DNA of 64,000 nt from the NCBI RefSeq assembly GCF_029867415.1, contig NW_026705396.1:310001-374000 (forward strand), in the 5' to 3' direction. The translations under genes were made by a program, and so were the position numbers. The notes under the pieces were generated by a model. The model made no database searches, was not told where the DNA came from, and worked only from the letters and a program-made list of their open reading frames with translations. Positions 49,501 through 60,851 of this stretch are shown here, one piece after another. This DNA is from Vicia villosa. Taxonomy: Eukaryota; Streptophyta; Magnoliopsida; Fabales; Fabaceae. The first letter of the stretch is position 1, and the number at the start of each line of letters is the position of its first letter.

Positions 49501-51010
49501 GTTAGAACATGGATTATTAGAGGAGTTTCGGAACCTCAACCTCCAGTTCGATTGGACACCCAATGGTGTACTAATTAGTAACTTGAGTATTCAGAACGAA
49601 CTGAGAGAGAGGATTCGGGTGACTCAAGGATGTGACGAGCAATTACAAGCAAGTGAGAACTTACCCGACATCACTAGAGCACCTGACGGAATCCTTTTGT
49701 TTAAGGGAAGAATGTGTATACCGGATGATGATGAACTGAAACGCTTAATTCTCGATGAGGCGCACAAGAGCAGATATTCTATTCATCCTGGATCGACAAA
49801 AATGTATCAAGATTTGAAGAAAGACTTTTGGTGGTCAGGAATGAAGAAGGAGATTGCAGAATATGTGGCACGGTGTCCTATCTGCCAACAGGTTAAGATT
49901 GAACATCAGCGACCAGGCGGGATGTTACAACCATTAGAGATACCGGTGTGGAAGTGGGATTCTATCTCTATGGACTTCATTGTGGGATTACCTCGTGCTC
50001 GAGGCGGATATGACTCCATATGGGTAATAGTGGATAGATTGACTAAGTCTGCTCACTTTTTGCCTGTAAAGACGACCCACAAGGTGATACATCTCGTGAA
50101 ACTTTTCATAGCAGAGATTGTGCGGTTACATGGTGTGCCATCCAGTATAGTGTCTGATCGAGATCCAAAGTTCACTTCGAGATTCTGGAAGGCGTTCCAT
50201 AAGGAAATGGGGACTAGACTGGATATGAGTACTTCCAACCATCCTCAAACTGACGGGAAAACAGAAAGAACCATTCAGACGATAGAAGATATGTTAAGAG
50301 CTTGTATTCTGGAAGAAGGTGGGAGTTGGAAGGATCATTTACCCTTGGTAGAGTTCGCATATAATAACAGTTACCATGCCAGCTTGGGTATGGCTCCCTA
50401 TGAGGCTCTATATGGGAGAAAGTGTCGATCTCCGGTGTGTTGGGCTGAAGTGGGAGAAAAGGGTATCCTTGGACCGGAAATTATACGAGAGACCACTGAG
50501 AAGGTCAAAGTGATTCAAGATAACCTTAAGAAGGCCCAAGACCGACAGAAGAATTATGCGGACAAACGAAGAAGACCTTTGGAATTTGAAGTTGGAGACC
50601 ACGTGTATTTGAAGGTCACCCCGAGATTGAGATTGGGAGGGCCGTTCAGAACGCGTAAGCTTAGTCCGAGATATGTGGGACCATACCAGATTTTGAGTCG
50701 GGTGGGCGAAGTGGCTTATCAGTTGGCATTGCCACCTTCACTATCCGGGCTGCATGATGTGTTCCATGTATCTCAACTTCGAAGGTTCGTGCCTGACGTT
50801 TTTCACCCTATCCTCCCAGATTCTGTTGAAGTAGAGCCAGATCTCTCCTATGATCCCCAACCTTGCGGTATTTTGGAGCATGCTAGCAAGTCCCTAAGGA
50901 ACAAAGAGATACCTCTCGTGAAAGTGTTGTGGGACGAAGCGCGTCCTGAGGAGGCTACGTGGGAGCTTGAGTCAGAGATGCGTGAATCCTATCCTCATTT
51001 GTTCTGGTAA
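46517..51010 (+). pseudogene. Gypsy 2 gag-pol polyprotein, a single internal stop
   Basis: One frame from ATG 46517 (second ATG 46625, [14 protein letters not shown], may be the true start) to TAA 51008-51010. It is broken only by TGA at 48902-48904, where Trp is expected just before [20 protein letters not shown]. Domains: gag core (47000-47330), zinc knuckle [14 protein letters not shown], protease [14 protein letters not shown] with FIDDILVYS (about 48694-48720), RNase H ([11 protein letters not shown]), integrase (HHCC with [35 protein letters not shown]), GPY/F ([12 protein letters not shown]) and a C-terminal chromodomain ([20 protein letters not shown]). RT has [10 protein letters not shown] where relatives have Gly for Ser. 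Both changes are G-to-A type. Confidence 0.94.
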
Positions 51011-51039
51011 GTTTTCGAATTCGAGGACGAATTCTAATT

Positions 51040-51052
51040 AAGGGGGGGAGAA
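51040..51052 (+). other. Polypurine tract of Gypsy 2
   Basis: AAGGGGGGGAGAA directly precedes the TG of the 3' LTR and would serve as the plus-strand primer. Confidence 0.9.
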
Positions 51053-53235
51053 TGTAATACCCAGTATTATAATTGTCCTATTATTATTACTAATTTGTTT
51101 TGGTATAAATGATGGATAAACATAATACACATTCTTACTAATAGGCTTGTTATGATAATTGAGCCAATTAGTGACATGGGAGGGTAGTTTAGACATTTCC
51201 CACTAAATTAGATGTAAGACTTGGGTTGTGGTCCCTCACTCTCTCCACTCTTGCAAAAAACCAGAATTTGTTGTTGGAAGGCAAAGAAACGTGAAATAGA
51301 AGGAGGAAGAGAGAAGCTTGTCATTCTTCAACATTGCATGCACCTTGATCAAGCTCAATCCACCTCTGAACCTTGATTTTCGCAGTCTTTCCTCAATCTA
51401 AGGTGAGTCCATAGATAGAAAATGGGGTTTGACTCATTTGGGAACTTTTGGGGTTTAAGGGTTTTGAGAAATTAGGCTTAGATCCTTGCTAATAACATGT
51501 TTTGATGTTGTTGATTGCTTGTTTATACTGTATGTTGGCTGGATATACCCTTAATTTGTACATGCAGGTGAAATCAAGGGGTTAAAGTACCCCAGGACAG
51601 AACTGATGAGTTCTGCATTTTTCTGTTTCTGCTATGAGCCGCTAAACGGGCTAAGACCGCTAAGCGGTACTGGGCATTTTTTCCAGAAATTCGCGGTTCC
51701 GCTGAGCGGGCCCAGTCTTCCCGCTGAGCGGAGGATGCTGTTGTGAGAAAAAAATAAATATCGCGAGCCCGCTAAGCGGACGTGAGGCCGCTAAGCGGGA
51801 AAACAATTGTGGTTCGCCACTGGAAAGCCCGCTTACAGGCCGCTAAGCGGCCAGTGCTGGGCAGAACTTTATTTTTCCTTCCCCTGAGGGCAGTTTCTGA
51901 TTCTAATCGTAATCGGACCCCTCCTTAATTATTATTACGCATACGTACGTCTGATGAGTAGTATTTTATAGCACCTTTTTACCTTGTTTCCGTTTGGCTA
52001 CTCATGAATGAATATTATACGTAACGTAGATATGCTACCCAACAATTTTGTTTATTCATTTGAGATTAGATATGAATATTATGATGATAAGATGATACAA
52101 TGTGTGTGGTGTCCGATGTTTCGGTTAAACATTCGGATTGAATTGCTTTGTGTGACTTTATGCTTGTTATGCGTGTGTATGCATGAATCGAAGCGGGCCA
52201 GGGGCTAGGTTGATTTATGACTCGGGCTTTGTGATCAATGAGTCGTCCCGGGCTTTGTGATCAATGGGACAGCCCCGATCGTGCGATCTTGGGCTCACAC
52301 CTGAGCTACCGTTGCAGTGTGCTTGTGAGGGTCTGGAGGCTTTCCCACTTGGTGTTAACACACTTGCGTGCTCGGTATGGTGGGGTTATGTAACCACGTA
52401 GGTTAACACATAATCGGTAACTCACCTCTAGTGGGGTCAAGTAGACTACACACTAGGCTTTCGCCCGATGGGCTCACGTGTTAAGATGGCGTGTTGTACT
52501 TGATGTCAACACACGTGCGTAAAGGTGGCTATTGGGACAATGACGCCCTTTCGGCTAAGGTCATCTCGCGGCCAATTAGGCTTGTGCGAACCCATTCAAC
52601 CATTCTTGCAGTGTGCTTGTACAAGTCTCTTGACATTAGACGTGGGTGTGACTCATCGAGGGTGTGTTCTATAACCTAGTCGAGGCATTAACGCGCTTCT
52701 TGATTCCCCGTATAAGGATACGGGTTTTGCATACTTGTTTGTGTTATACTTGTGTGTTTGTATGTGATGAGTCCGATGGTGGATAAATCATGTGATTGCC
52801 CCGTACTTGTACCGGATGTGAGGATTACCCGAATCCATGGCGGATTCGTTTGTTTTGCATGTACCCTTTAGATCCGAGAGGACTAATAGGATAGGCGGGC
52901 TCACTGAGATTTAGTAATCTCATCCCATTCCAATTCTATCTTTTTCAGGTGGTTCAAGGCAAGTTCGTGGCAAAGGCAAGGCGGATTAGTTCTTTGGCGT
53001 CATTGCTAGATATTATCTTTTGTTCGCATTTTATGCTTTCGTAGTACCTTGTTGGATGTTGTATTATTCTGGATGTATTATCATTTTGGCCATGATACAT
53101 TCGGCTCGTGTACCTCGTGCTTGTGACGTTTTTATTTCTATCTTTCCGCTGCGACATTATGTAATCATTGTCTTTATGAACCATATATAGTACTTTATGC
53201 ATATTATTCTAGACAAATATGTGTGGGGTGTTACA
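51053..53235 (+). mobile_element. 3' LTR of Gypsy 2
   Basis: 2183 bp. Differences seen from the 5' LTR are CTAAACGG for CTAAGCGG, AATCGGACC for AATCAGACC, TTATTACGC for TTAGTACGC, TTATGCTTG for TTACGCTTG, GTCATTGC for GTCGTTGC, and an extra 19 bp (about 51780-51798) within the palindrome cluster. Confidence 0.93.
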
Positions 53236-54126
53236 TTTCTACTTGATTATAAAATTTTACAATTATTTAATAAATATTTGTATGTTCTTTAAATAATAAT
53301 ATTAAAATATAATTAATGTATCTCAATGACATATATATTTGTATTCATAATATGAATATTTATCCAATATTATTGCAAATATCAAATAAATATAAATGTG
53401 ATTGTTAATATATATAACTATTTTTTAATCAAATCTATTTTCAAAAATAATCAAACACATTAAATTCAATTATACACTCTTAATAATGCATTAGGCATAA
53501 TAAACATAAAGAATAATCATCGACCATTAACTAGTTTAACTTAAATACATTGCTTGCAAATTTTATACTTTACGCAACATTCTTATATTACGCAACATTC
53601 TCATCTAAAAGAACATTTAGTACATAAAGCATTGTCAATCTCAATGGTTGTCCAATAAGAGGACTTTTCTATCAAAATTTTAGCAGATTAGTTCAAAAAT
53701 TGTAAAGAATCAATATTGTTTTTCACAAATTTGCTACCAAAAATCTCATATTAGAATCACTAGGCAAAAACTGAAACACAACACAAAGATCGATATTATT
53801 TTTCACAAATTAGCTATCAAGAATATGATGAATTAAACGCGAACCAGAAAGGATTGAAAGTTTTGAGAGAGGAAGAAAATTGAAAAGGTGACGACGGGAA
53901 GTGTTGTAATGAGCTTCTTATTCTTGTTTCACATTATTTATAAATATATTTGAATCAGTAGTTTCCGTATATAAATTTCAATTTAGATTTCTTTTTTGAG
54001 ACATAATCAAATCTATTTTCAAAAATAATCAAACAAATTAAATTCAATTATACATTTTTAAAATTATATTTGATTTTTAAAAAAGAAACTAAAGACACTC
54101 TTATCAAATTTTCAAATTAAACATAT

Positions 54127-54500
54127 TGTAACACCCCTAACTGCTTTCGGGATGATCGACTAACCCCACAAATCAACACGGGTCTTTTCAGCTTGCTTTG
54201 ACCTCACTCGCATGCTTTCCGGGAAACTTCCCAGAAGGTGACTCATCCCAATACTATTCCAAGTCAAGCACGCTTAACTGTGGAGTTCTTATCGAACGGG
54301 CTACCGAAAAGAATATGCATCTTGTTGGTATAGGTAGTACCCATCAATCCTTATATGCTTTCCTTCAACCATGCAGTCCCATACCTGCACGGCCTCAAGA
54401 TTCCTCTCATTCCGATATGGCGACCACCATTGTCTTCTTCGGCCTCAGGTGTTCCATGTGGTGCAACCACCCCTCTCCTTTTTCGGCCTCGGGTGTTACA
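54127..54500 (-). mobile_element. Cassandra-type solo LTR (unit 2)
   Basis: 374 bp with TGTAACACCC...GGGTGTTACA ends, flanked by CATAT on both sides (54122-54126 and 54501-54505). On the minus strand it contains a 5S-rRNA-like domain (CACAGTTAAGCGTGCTTGAC; TCACCTTCTGGGAAGTTTCC), the hallmark of Cassandra TRIM LTRs. No internal region or second LTR. Unit 5 has the complete element with the same duplication. Confidence 0.9.
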
Positions 54501-54675
54501 CATATTGAATAAAATAATAATGGTAAATATAATATAATTAAAACAAATTATACAACAAATAATCAAATCTATTTTCAAAAATAATCAAACACATTAAATT
54601 CAATTATACACTTTCAAAGTTACTTTTGATTTTTTTAAAGTATAAACTTAAGATACTCTTATCAAATTTTTAAAA

Positions 54676-54978
54676 GGCTTAAATAGTCTTTTGGTCCCTG
54701 TAAGTTGACGTGTTTTTGATTTTCGTCCTTGTATCTTTTTTTTTGAAAATGATCCCTGAAAGTTAAAATCCTTTTGGTTTTAGTCTCTAAAATTAAAATC
54801 CGTAGGAAAATTCAAAGGAAAATTCGCAAGCAACCTGCAGATTTTCCTGCATATTTTAGTTTTAGAGACTAAAACCAAAAGAACTTTAACATCTAGGGAT
54901 CATTTCCAAGAAATATAAGATACAGGGACGAAAACTAAAAACACGCCAACTTACAAGGACCAAAAGACTATTTAAGCC
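54676..54978. mobile_element. 303-bp fold-back MITE (unit 2)
   Basis: Its ends are GGCTTAAATAGTCTTTTGGT and ACCAAAAGACTATTTAAGCC, inverted, and pairing continues inward (GTAAGTTGACGTG / CACGCCAACTTAC; TTTCGTCCTTGTATC / GATACAGGGACGAAA). The flanking 9-bp direct repeat is TTTTTAAAA (54667-54675 and 54979-54987), typical of Mutator-type MITEs. No coding. Confidence 0.9.
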
Positions 54979-56255
54979 TTTTTAAAATATACATATTTTA
55001 TAAAATATTAAAAAATAATTATAAATATAACATAATTAAATATAATTAAAATTAATTACACAACATATAATCAAATATATTTTCAAAGATAATCAAACAC
55101 ATTAAATTCAGTTATATTGTGAGAGTTGGAATCAAAGAATGATTAGTTTTGTGAAGACAACTCAGACTTTTCTACTTGATTATAAAATTTTACAATTATT
55201 TAACTTAATAGTTGTATGTTCTCTAAATAATAATATTAAAATATAATTAATGCATCTCAATGACATATATATTTGTATTCATAATATGAACATTTATCCA
55301 ATACCATTGCAAATATCAAATAAATATAAATGTGATTGTTAATATATATAATTATTTTTTAATCAAACATATTTTCAAAAATAATCAAACACATTAAATT
55401 CAATTATACACTTATAATAATGCATTAGGTATAATAAACATAAAGAATAATCAGAAACCATTAACTAGTTTCACTTAAATACACTGCTTGCAAATTTTAT
55501 ACTTTACGCAACATTCTCATATTACGCAACATTTTCATCTAAAAGAACATTTAGTACATAAAGCATTGTCAATCTCAATGGTTGTCCAACACAAGGACTT
55601 TTCTATCAAAATTTTAGCAGATAAGTACAAAAATTGTAAAGAATCTATATTGTTTTTCATAAATTTGCTACCAAAAATCTCATATTAGAATCACTAGGCA
55701 AAAACTGAAACACAACACAAAGATCGATATTGTTTTTCACAAATTAGCTACCAAAAATATGATGAATTAAATGCGAACCTGAAAGGATTGGAAGTTTTGA
55801 GAGAGTAAGAGAATTGAAAACGTGACGACGGGAAGTGTTGTAATCAGCTTTTTATTTTTATTTCACATTATTAATAAATATATTTGTATCAATAGTTTCC
55901 GTATATAAATTTAAATTTAGATTTCTTTTTTGAGATATAATCAAATCTATTATAAAAAATAATCAAACACATTAAATTCAATTATACATTTTTGAATTAT
56001 ATTTGATTTTTTAAAGAAGAAACTAAAGATACTCTTATCAAATTTTTAAAATATACATATTTTATAAAATAATAATGGTAAATATAATATAATTAAATAT
56101 AATTAAAATTAATTATACAACATATAATCAAATCTATTTTCAAAAATAATCAAACACATTAAATTCAATTATACACTTTCAAAATTGCTTTTGATTTTTT
56201 AAAGTAGAAACTAAAGATACTCTTATCAAATTTTTAAAATATACATATTTTAAAG

Positions 56256-56465
56256 TGTAACACCCCAGACTGCGTCTTCTTTTCGGTAGCCCATTCCATA
56301 AGAACTCCACAGTTAAGCATGCTTGACTTGGAGCAATTATGAGATGGATGGCCTTCTGGGGAAGTTTCCTAGAAAGAGTGTGAGTGAGGCCAAATCTTAC
56401 TGAAAAAAATCTGTGTTGGTTTGTGGGGCCAGTCGATTATCCCGAAAGCAGTATGGGGTGTTACA
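56256..56465 (+). mobile_element. Cassandra-like LTR derivative, 210 bp (unit 3)
   Basis: TGTAACACCCC...GGGGTGTTACA ends. It keeps CCACAGTTAAGCATGCTTGA and GGCCTTCTGGGGAAGTTT of the 5S-like domain but lacks the first ~165 bp of the full 374-bp LTR. The paralogue in unit 6 is 62537-62745. The unit fragment at 57013-57664 has the empty site (CATATTTTAAAAAATAATTA at about 57402). Confidence 0.78.
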
Positions 56466-56608
56466 TATTTAAAAAAATAATTATAAATATAACATAATTA
56501 AATATTATTAAAATTAATTACACAACATATAAACAAATCTATTATTAAATATAATCAAGCACATTAAATTCAATTATATTGTGAGAGTTGAAATCAAAGA
56601 ACGATTAG

Positions 56609-57012
56609 TTTTTTTTTTTTGCAACATGGAGGGCCAAAGGCCCAAAAGGAAAACAAAAATAACTACGCGGGAATAGCCCTAGAAAAAAAAACCTCACTCT
56701 TATCTTTGACAAGAGTGCTAACTATCCAATCCGAAGCTTCATGGAAAACCAAACACCCCCTCTTCAAGGATTTACCATGTCTAGCTAGAAGATTAGCACA
56801 CTCATTTGCCTCTCTAAAAACATGTCATATCTCAATACTCTCTAACTTCAACATCCAATTATGGATATGTCTCACCAGATTGCGTTTTCTCAAGATACTA
56901 TTTGTATCTTGCTTAATGATGTCGATAGCCGCTTGCGAATCCATTTCCACCACAACCTTCTTTTACCCTCTTTCCACTACTAGCTTCAAGCCTTCCAAGA
57001 TTCCCCACATTA
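56609..57012 (-). pseudogene. LINE 3' fragment with poly-T (minus strand), truncated
   Basis: A T-run (the minus-strand A-tail) follows AACGATTAG, then comes sequence matching the RNase H end of the LINE in unit 6. It breaks at ATTCCCCACA and joins directly to TTATTCTTGTTTCACATT of another array unit, so a deletion removed the rest of the LINE and the start of the next unit. Confidence 0.82.
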
Positions 57013-57664
57013 TTCTTGTTTCACATTATTTATAAATATATTTGAATCAATAGTTTCCGTATACAAATTTTAATTTAGATATCTTTTTTGAGATATAATC
57101 AAATCTATTTTAAAAAATAACAAACACATTAAAATCAATTATACATTTTTAAAATTATATTTAATTTTTTAAAGGAGAAACTAAAGACACTCTTATCAAA
57201 AATTTAAAATATACATATTTTATAAAATAATAATGGTAAATATAATATAATTAAATCTAATTAATATAAATTATACAACATATAATCAAATCTATTTTCA
57301 AAAATAATCAAACACATTAAATTCAATTATACACTCTTAAAATTACATTTTATTTTTTAAAGTAGAAACTAAATATACTCTTATCAAATTTTTAAAATAT
57401 ACATATTTTAAAAAATAATTATAAATATAACATAATTAAATATAATTAAATTAATTACACAACATATAATCAAATCTATTATCAAAGATAATCAAACACA
57501 TTAAATTCAATTGTATTATGAGAGTTAAAATCAAAGAATGATTAGTTTTCTGAAGACAACTGAGACTTTTCTACTTGATTAAAAGAAATTCAATTGTTTA
57601 ATAAATATTTTTATGTTCTTTAAATAATAATATTAAAACATAATTAATGCATCTCAATGACATA
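57013..57664. repeat. Array unit fragment between units 3 and 4
   Basis: This starts mid-unit (TTATTCTTGTTTCACATT) after the deletion that also cut the LINE. It has no 5S-derived insert and so shows the uninterrupted form of that site. Confidence 0.8.
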
Positions 57665-57736
57665 TATATTTGTATTCATAAAACTGAATATTTATCCAAT
57701 ATTATTGCAAATATCAAATAAATATAAATGTGATTG

Positions 57737-57738
<2 letters not shown>

Positions 57739-57816
<78 letters not shown>
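57739..57816. repeat. (TA)n microsatellite, unit 4
   Basis: About 78 bp of TA repeats at the position where other units have only a short TATATATA. Confidence 0.95.
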
Positions 57817-57820
<4 letters not shown>

Positions 57821-58698
57821 CTTTTTAATCAAACACATTAAATTCAATTATACCCTCTTAATAATGCATTAGGCATAATAAACATAAAGAATAATTTGAA
57901 ACCATTAACTAGTTTTACTTAAATACACTGCTTGCAAATTTTATACTTTACACAACATTCTCATATTGCACAACATTCTAATTTAACAAAACATTTAGTA
58001 CATAAAGCATTGTCAATCTTAATGGTTGTACAATAAATGGACTTTTCTATCGAAATTTTAGCAGATAAGTTCAAAACTTTTAAAGAATCGATATTGTTTT
58101 TCACGAATTAGCTACCAAAAATCTGATATTAGAATCACTAAGCAAAAACTGAAACACAACACAAAGATTGATATTGTTTTTCACAAATTAGCTACCAAGA
58201 ACATGATGAATTAAGCTCGAACCTGAAAGGATTGGAAGTTTTGAGAGAGTAAGAGAATGGAAAAGGCGACGACCGGAAGTGTTGTAATGAGCTTCTTATT
58301 CTTGTTTCACATTATTTATTAATATAATTGAATCAATAGTTTCCGTATATAAATTTCAATTTAGAAATCTATTTTTAGATATAAACAATTTTATTTTAAA
58401 AAATAATCAAACACATTAAATTCAATTATACATTTTTAAAATTATATTTGATATTTTAAAGGAGAAACTAAATATACTTTTATCAAATTTTTAAAATATA
58501 CATATTTTATAAAATAATAATGGTAAATATAATATAAAAATATAATTAAAATTAATTATAAAACATACAATCAAATCTATTTTCAAAAATAATCAAACAC
58601 ATTAAATTCAATTATACACTTTCAAAATTACTTTTGACTTTTTAAAGTAGAAACTAAAGATACTCTTATCAAATTTTTAAAATATACATATTTTAAAA

Positions 58699-58840
58699 TG
58701 TAACACCTCAGACTACATCTTCTTTTCGGTAGCCCATTCCGTAAGAACTCTACAGTTAAGCGTACTTGACTTGAAACAATTATGACTGTGTTGGTTTGTG
58801 GGGCCAGTCGATCAACCTGAAAGCAGTATGGGGTGTTACA
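58699..58840 (+). mobile_element. Short Cassandra-like LTR derivative (unit 4)
   Basis: 142 bp, the paralogue of 43971-44112 with the same internal deletion; it begins TGTAACACCTCAG and ends GGGGTGTTACA. Confidence 0.77.
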
Positions 58841-59930
58841 TATTTAATCTGGGGTGTTATATATTTAAAAAAATAATTATAAATATAACATAATTAAATA
58901 TAATTAAAATTAAGTACACAACATATAATCAAATCTATTATCAAAGATAATCAAACACATTAAATTCATTTATACTGTGAGAGTTGAAATCAAAGAATGA
59001 TTAGTTTTGTGAAGACAACTCAGACATTTCTACTTGATTATAAATTTTACAATTATTTAATAAATATTTGTATGTTCTTTAAATAATAATATTAAAATAT
59101 AATTAATGTATCTCAATGACATATATATATTTGTATTCATAATATGAATATTTATCCAATACTATTGCAAATATCAAATAAATATAAATGTGATTGTTAA
59201 TATATATAACTATTTTTTAATCAAATCTATTTTCAAAAATAATCAAACACATTAAATTCAATTATACACTCTTAATAATGCATTAGGCATAATAAACATA
59301 AAGAATAATCATCGACCATTAACTAGTTTAACTTAAATACATTGCTTGCAAATTTTATACTTTGCGCAACATTCTTATATTACGCAACATTCTCATCTAA
59401 AAGAACATTTAGTACACAAAGCATTGTCAATCTCAATGGTTGTCCAATAAGAGGACTTTTCTATCAAAATTTTAGCAGATAAGTTCAAAAATTGTAAAGA
59501 ATAAATATTGTTTTTCATAAATTTGCTACCAAAAATCTCATATTAGAATCACTAGGCAAAAACTGACACACAACACAAAGATCGATATTGTTTTTCACAA
59601 ATTAGCTATCAAGAATATGATGAATTAAACGCGAACCAGAAAGGATTGGAAGTTTTGAGAGAGGAAGAAAATTGAAAAGGTGACGATCAATAGTTTCCGT
59701 ATATAAATTTCAATTTAGATTTCTTTTTTGAGACATAATCAAATCTATTTTCAAAAATAATCAAACACATTAAATTCAATTATACATTTTTAAAATTATA
59801 TGTGATTTTTAAAGTAGAAACTAAAGACACTCTTATCAAATTTTCAAAATAAACATATTGTAACACCCCAGACTGCTTTCGGGATGATCGACTAACCCCA
59901 CAAATCAACACGGGTTTTTTCAGCTTGCTT

Positions 59931-60048
59931 TGACCTCACTCGCATGCTTTCTGGGAAACTTCCCAGAAGGTGACTCATCCCAATACTATTCCAGGTCAAG
60001 CACGCTTAACTGTGGAGTTCTTATCGAACGGGCTACCAAAAAGAAGAT
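59931..60048 (-). other. 5S rRNA-like domain in a Cassandra LTR
   Basis: On the minus strand the segment aligns with plant 5S rRNA from its central part to the 3' region. AGTTAAGCGTGCTTG (box A) is identical, ATAGTATTGGGAT resembles the intermediate element, and TCACCTTCTGGGAAGTTTCC matches box C with few changes. The same domain is in LTR2 (about 60375-60485) and the solo LTR (about 54199-54310). It could drive RNA polymerase III transcription; it is not a functional ribosomal RNA gene, because the flanking 5S sequence is not 5S-like. Confidence 0.85.
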
Positions 60049-60289
60049 GCATCTTGTCGGTATAGGTAGTACCCATCAATCCTTATAAGCTTTCCTTTAA
60101 CCATGCAGTCCCATACCTGCACGGCCTCAAGATTCCTCTCATTCTGATGTGGCGACCACCATTGTCTTCTTCGGCCTCAGGTGTTCCATGTGGTGCAACC
60201 ACCCCTCTTCTTTTTCGGCCTCAGTTGTTACATGCCCACCAGCTTCCGCATGGTTCGCCCTCGAACCACATCGTACTGGGAGAGGTCTA

Positions 60290-60301
60290 GCTCTGATACC
60301 A
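60290..60301 (-). other. Cassandra primer-binding site
   Basis: GCTCTGATACCA on the plus strand is TGGTATCAGAGC on the minus strand, complementary to initiator Met tRNA. It lies two bases from LTR2 and fixes the element's orientation. Confidence 0.9.
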
Positions 60302-60851
60302 TTTGTATCGCCCCAGACTGCTTTCGGGATGATCGACTAAGCCCACAAATCAACACGGGTCTTTTCAGCTTGTTTTGACCTCACTCGCATGCTTTTCGAG
60401 AAACTTCCCAGAAGGTGACCTATCCCAATACTATTCCAAGTCAAGCACGCTTAACTGTGGAGTTCTTATCGAACGGGCTACCGAAAAGAAGATGCATCTT
60501 GTTGGTATAGGTAATACCCATCAATCCTTATAAGCTTTCCTTCAACCATGCAGTCCCATACCTGCACGGCCTCAAGATTCCTCTCATTCCGATGTGGTGG
60601 TCACCATTGTCTTCTTCGGCCTCAGGTGTTCCATGTGGTGCAACCACCCCTCTCCTTTTTCGGCCTCGGGTGTTACACATATTGAATAAAATAATAATGG
60701 TAAATATAATATAATTAAAATAAATTATACAACATATAATCAAATCTATTTTCAAAAATAATCAAACACATTAAATTCAATTATACACTTTCAAAGTTAC
60801 TTTTGATTTTTTAAAGTATAAACTTAAGATACTCTTATCAAATTTTTAAAA

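Larger units (their letters stand above)
44304..53235 (+). mobile_element. Gypsy LTR retrotransposon 2, chromodomain type, very young
   Basis: The element is bounded by LTRs 44304-46467 (2164 bp) and 51053-53235 (2183 bp) and the target duplication TTTCT (44299-44303 and 53236-53240), inserted in array unit 1. It has an initiator-Met tRNA primer site and a purine tract. The polyprotein runs gag, protease, RT, RNase H, integrase, chromodomain: a Ty3/gypsy chromovirus, by its large LTRs probably of the Tekay/Del clade (inference). By eye the LTRs differ by about five substitutions and one 19-bp indel. Unit 4 has the empty site (GACATTTCTACTTGATT near 59023). Confidence 0.96.
53335..55267. repeat. 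Array unit 2
   Basis: The unit carries a solo Cassandra LTR (54127-54500) and a MITE (54676-54978). It corresponds to unit 5, which has both insertions at the same sites. Confidence 0.88.
55268..57012. repeat. Array unit 3
   Basis: The unit carries the 210-bp 5S-derived insert (56256-56465) and a LINE remnant (about 56609-57012), where the unit is cut off. It corresponds to unit 6. Confidence 0.85.
57665..59125. repeat. Array unit 4
   Basis: The structural counterpart of unit 1, with the same 142-bp 5S-derived insert (58699-58840). It lacks Gypsy 2 and so shows the pre-insertion site. It has an expanded (TA)n tract at its start. Confidence 0.87.
59859..60677 (-). mobile_element. Complete Cassandra TRIM retrotransposon (unit 5)
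   Basis: Two 374-bp LTRs (59859-60232 and 60304-60677) enclose a 71-bp internal region. The target duplication is CATAT (59854-59858 and 60678-60682). Read on the minus strand, the internal region begins with the initiator-Met primer site TGGTATCAGAGC (60301-60290). There is no coding capacity, as expected for Cassandra, whose LTRs carry a 5S RNA promoter and which needs enzymes from another element. LTR1 and LTR2 show several differences (for example TCAGTTGTTACA against TCGGGTGTTACA, TGTATCGCCCC against TGTAACACCCC), so the element is not recent. Confidence 0.92.

Noticed and set aside
45240..53202. Open frames repeated in both Gypsy 2 LTRs (for example 45240-45440 and 52008-52208)
   Set aside because: They are identical because the LTRs are identical; no known domain, and LTRs of this family are noncoding.
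54198..54578. Small open frames in the Cassandra LTR, both strands (also at 60149-60755)
   Set aside because: They are frames by chance in a noncoding TRIM; copies differ in frame between units 2 and 5.
59931..60048. 5S rRNA gene
   Set aside because: The similarity is limited to the internal promoter region and its surroundings, inside an LTR with Cassandra features; it is a derived domain, not a ribosomal gene.
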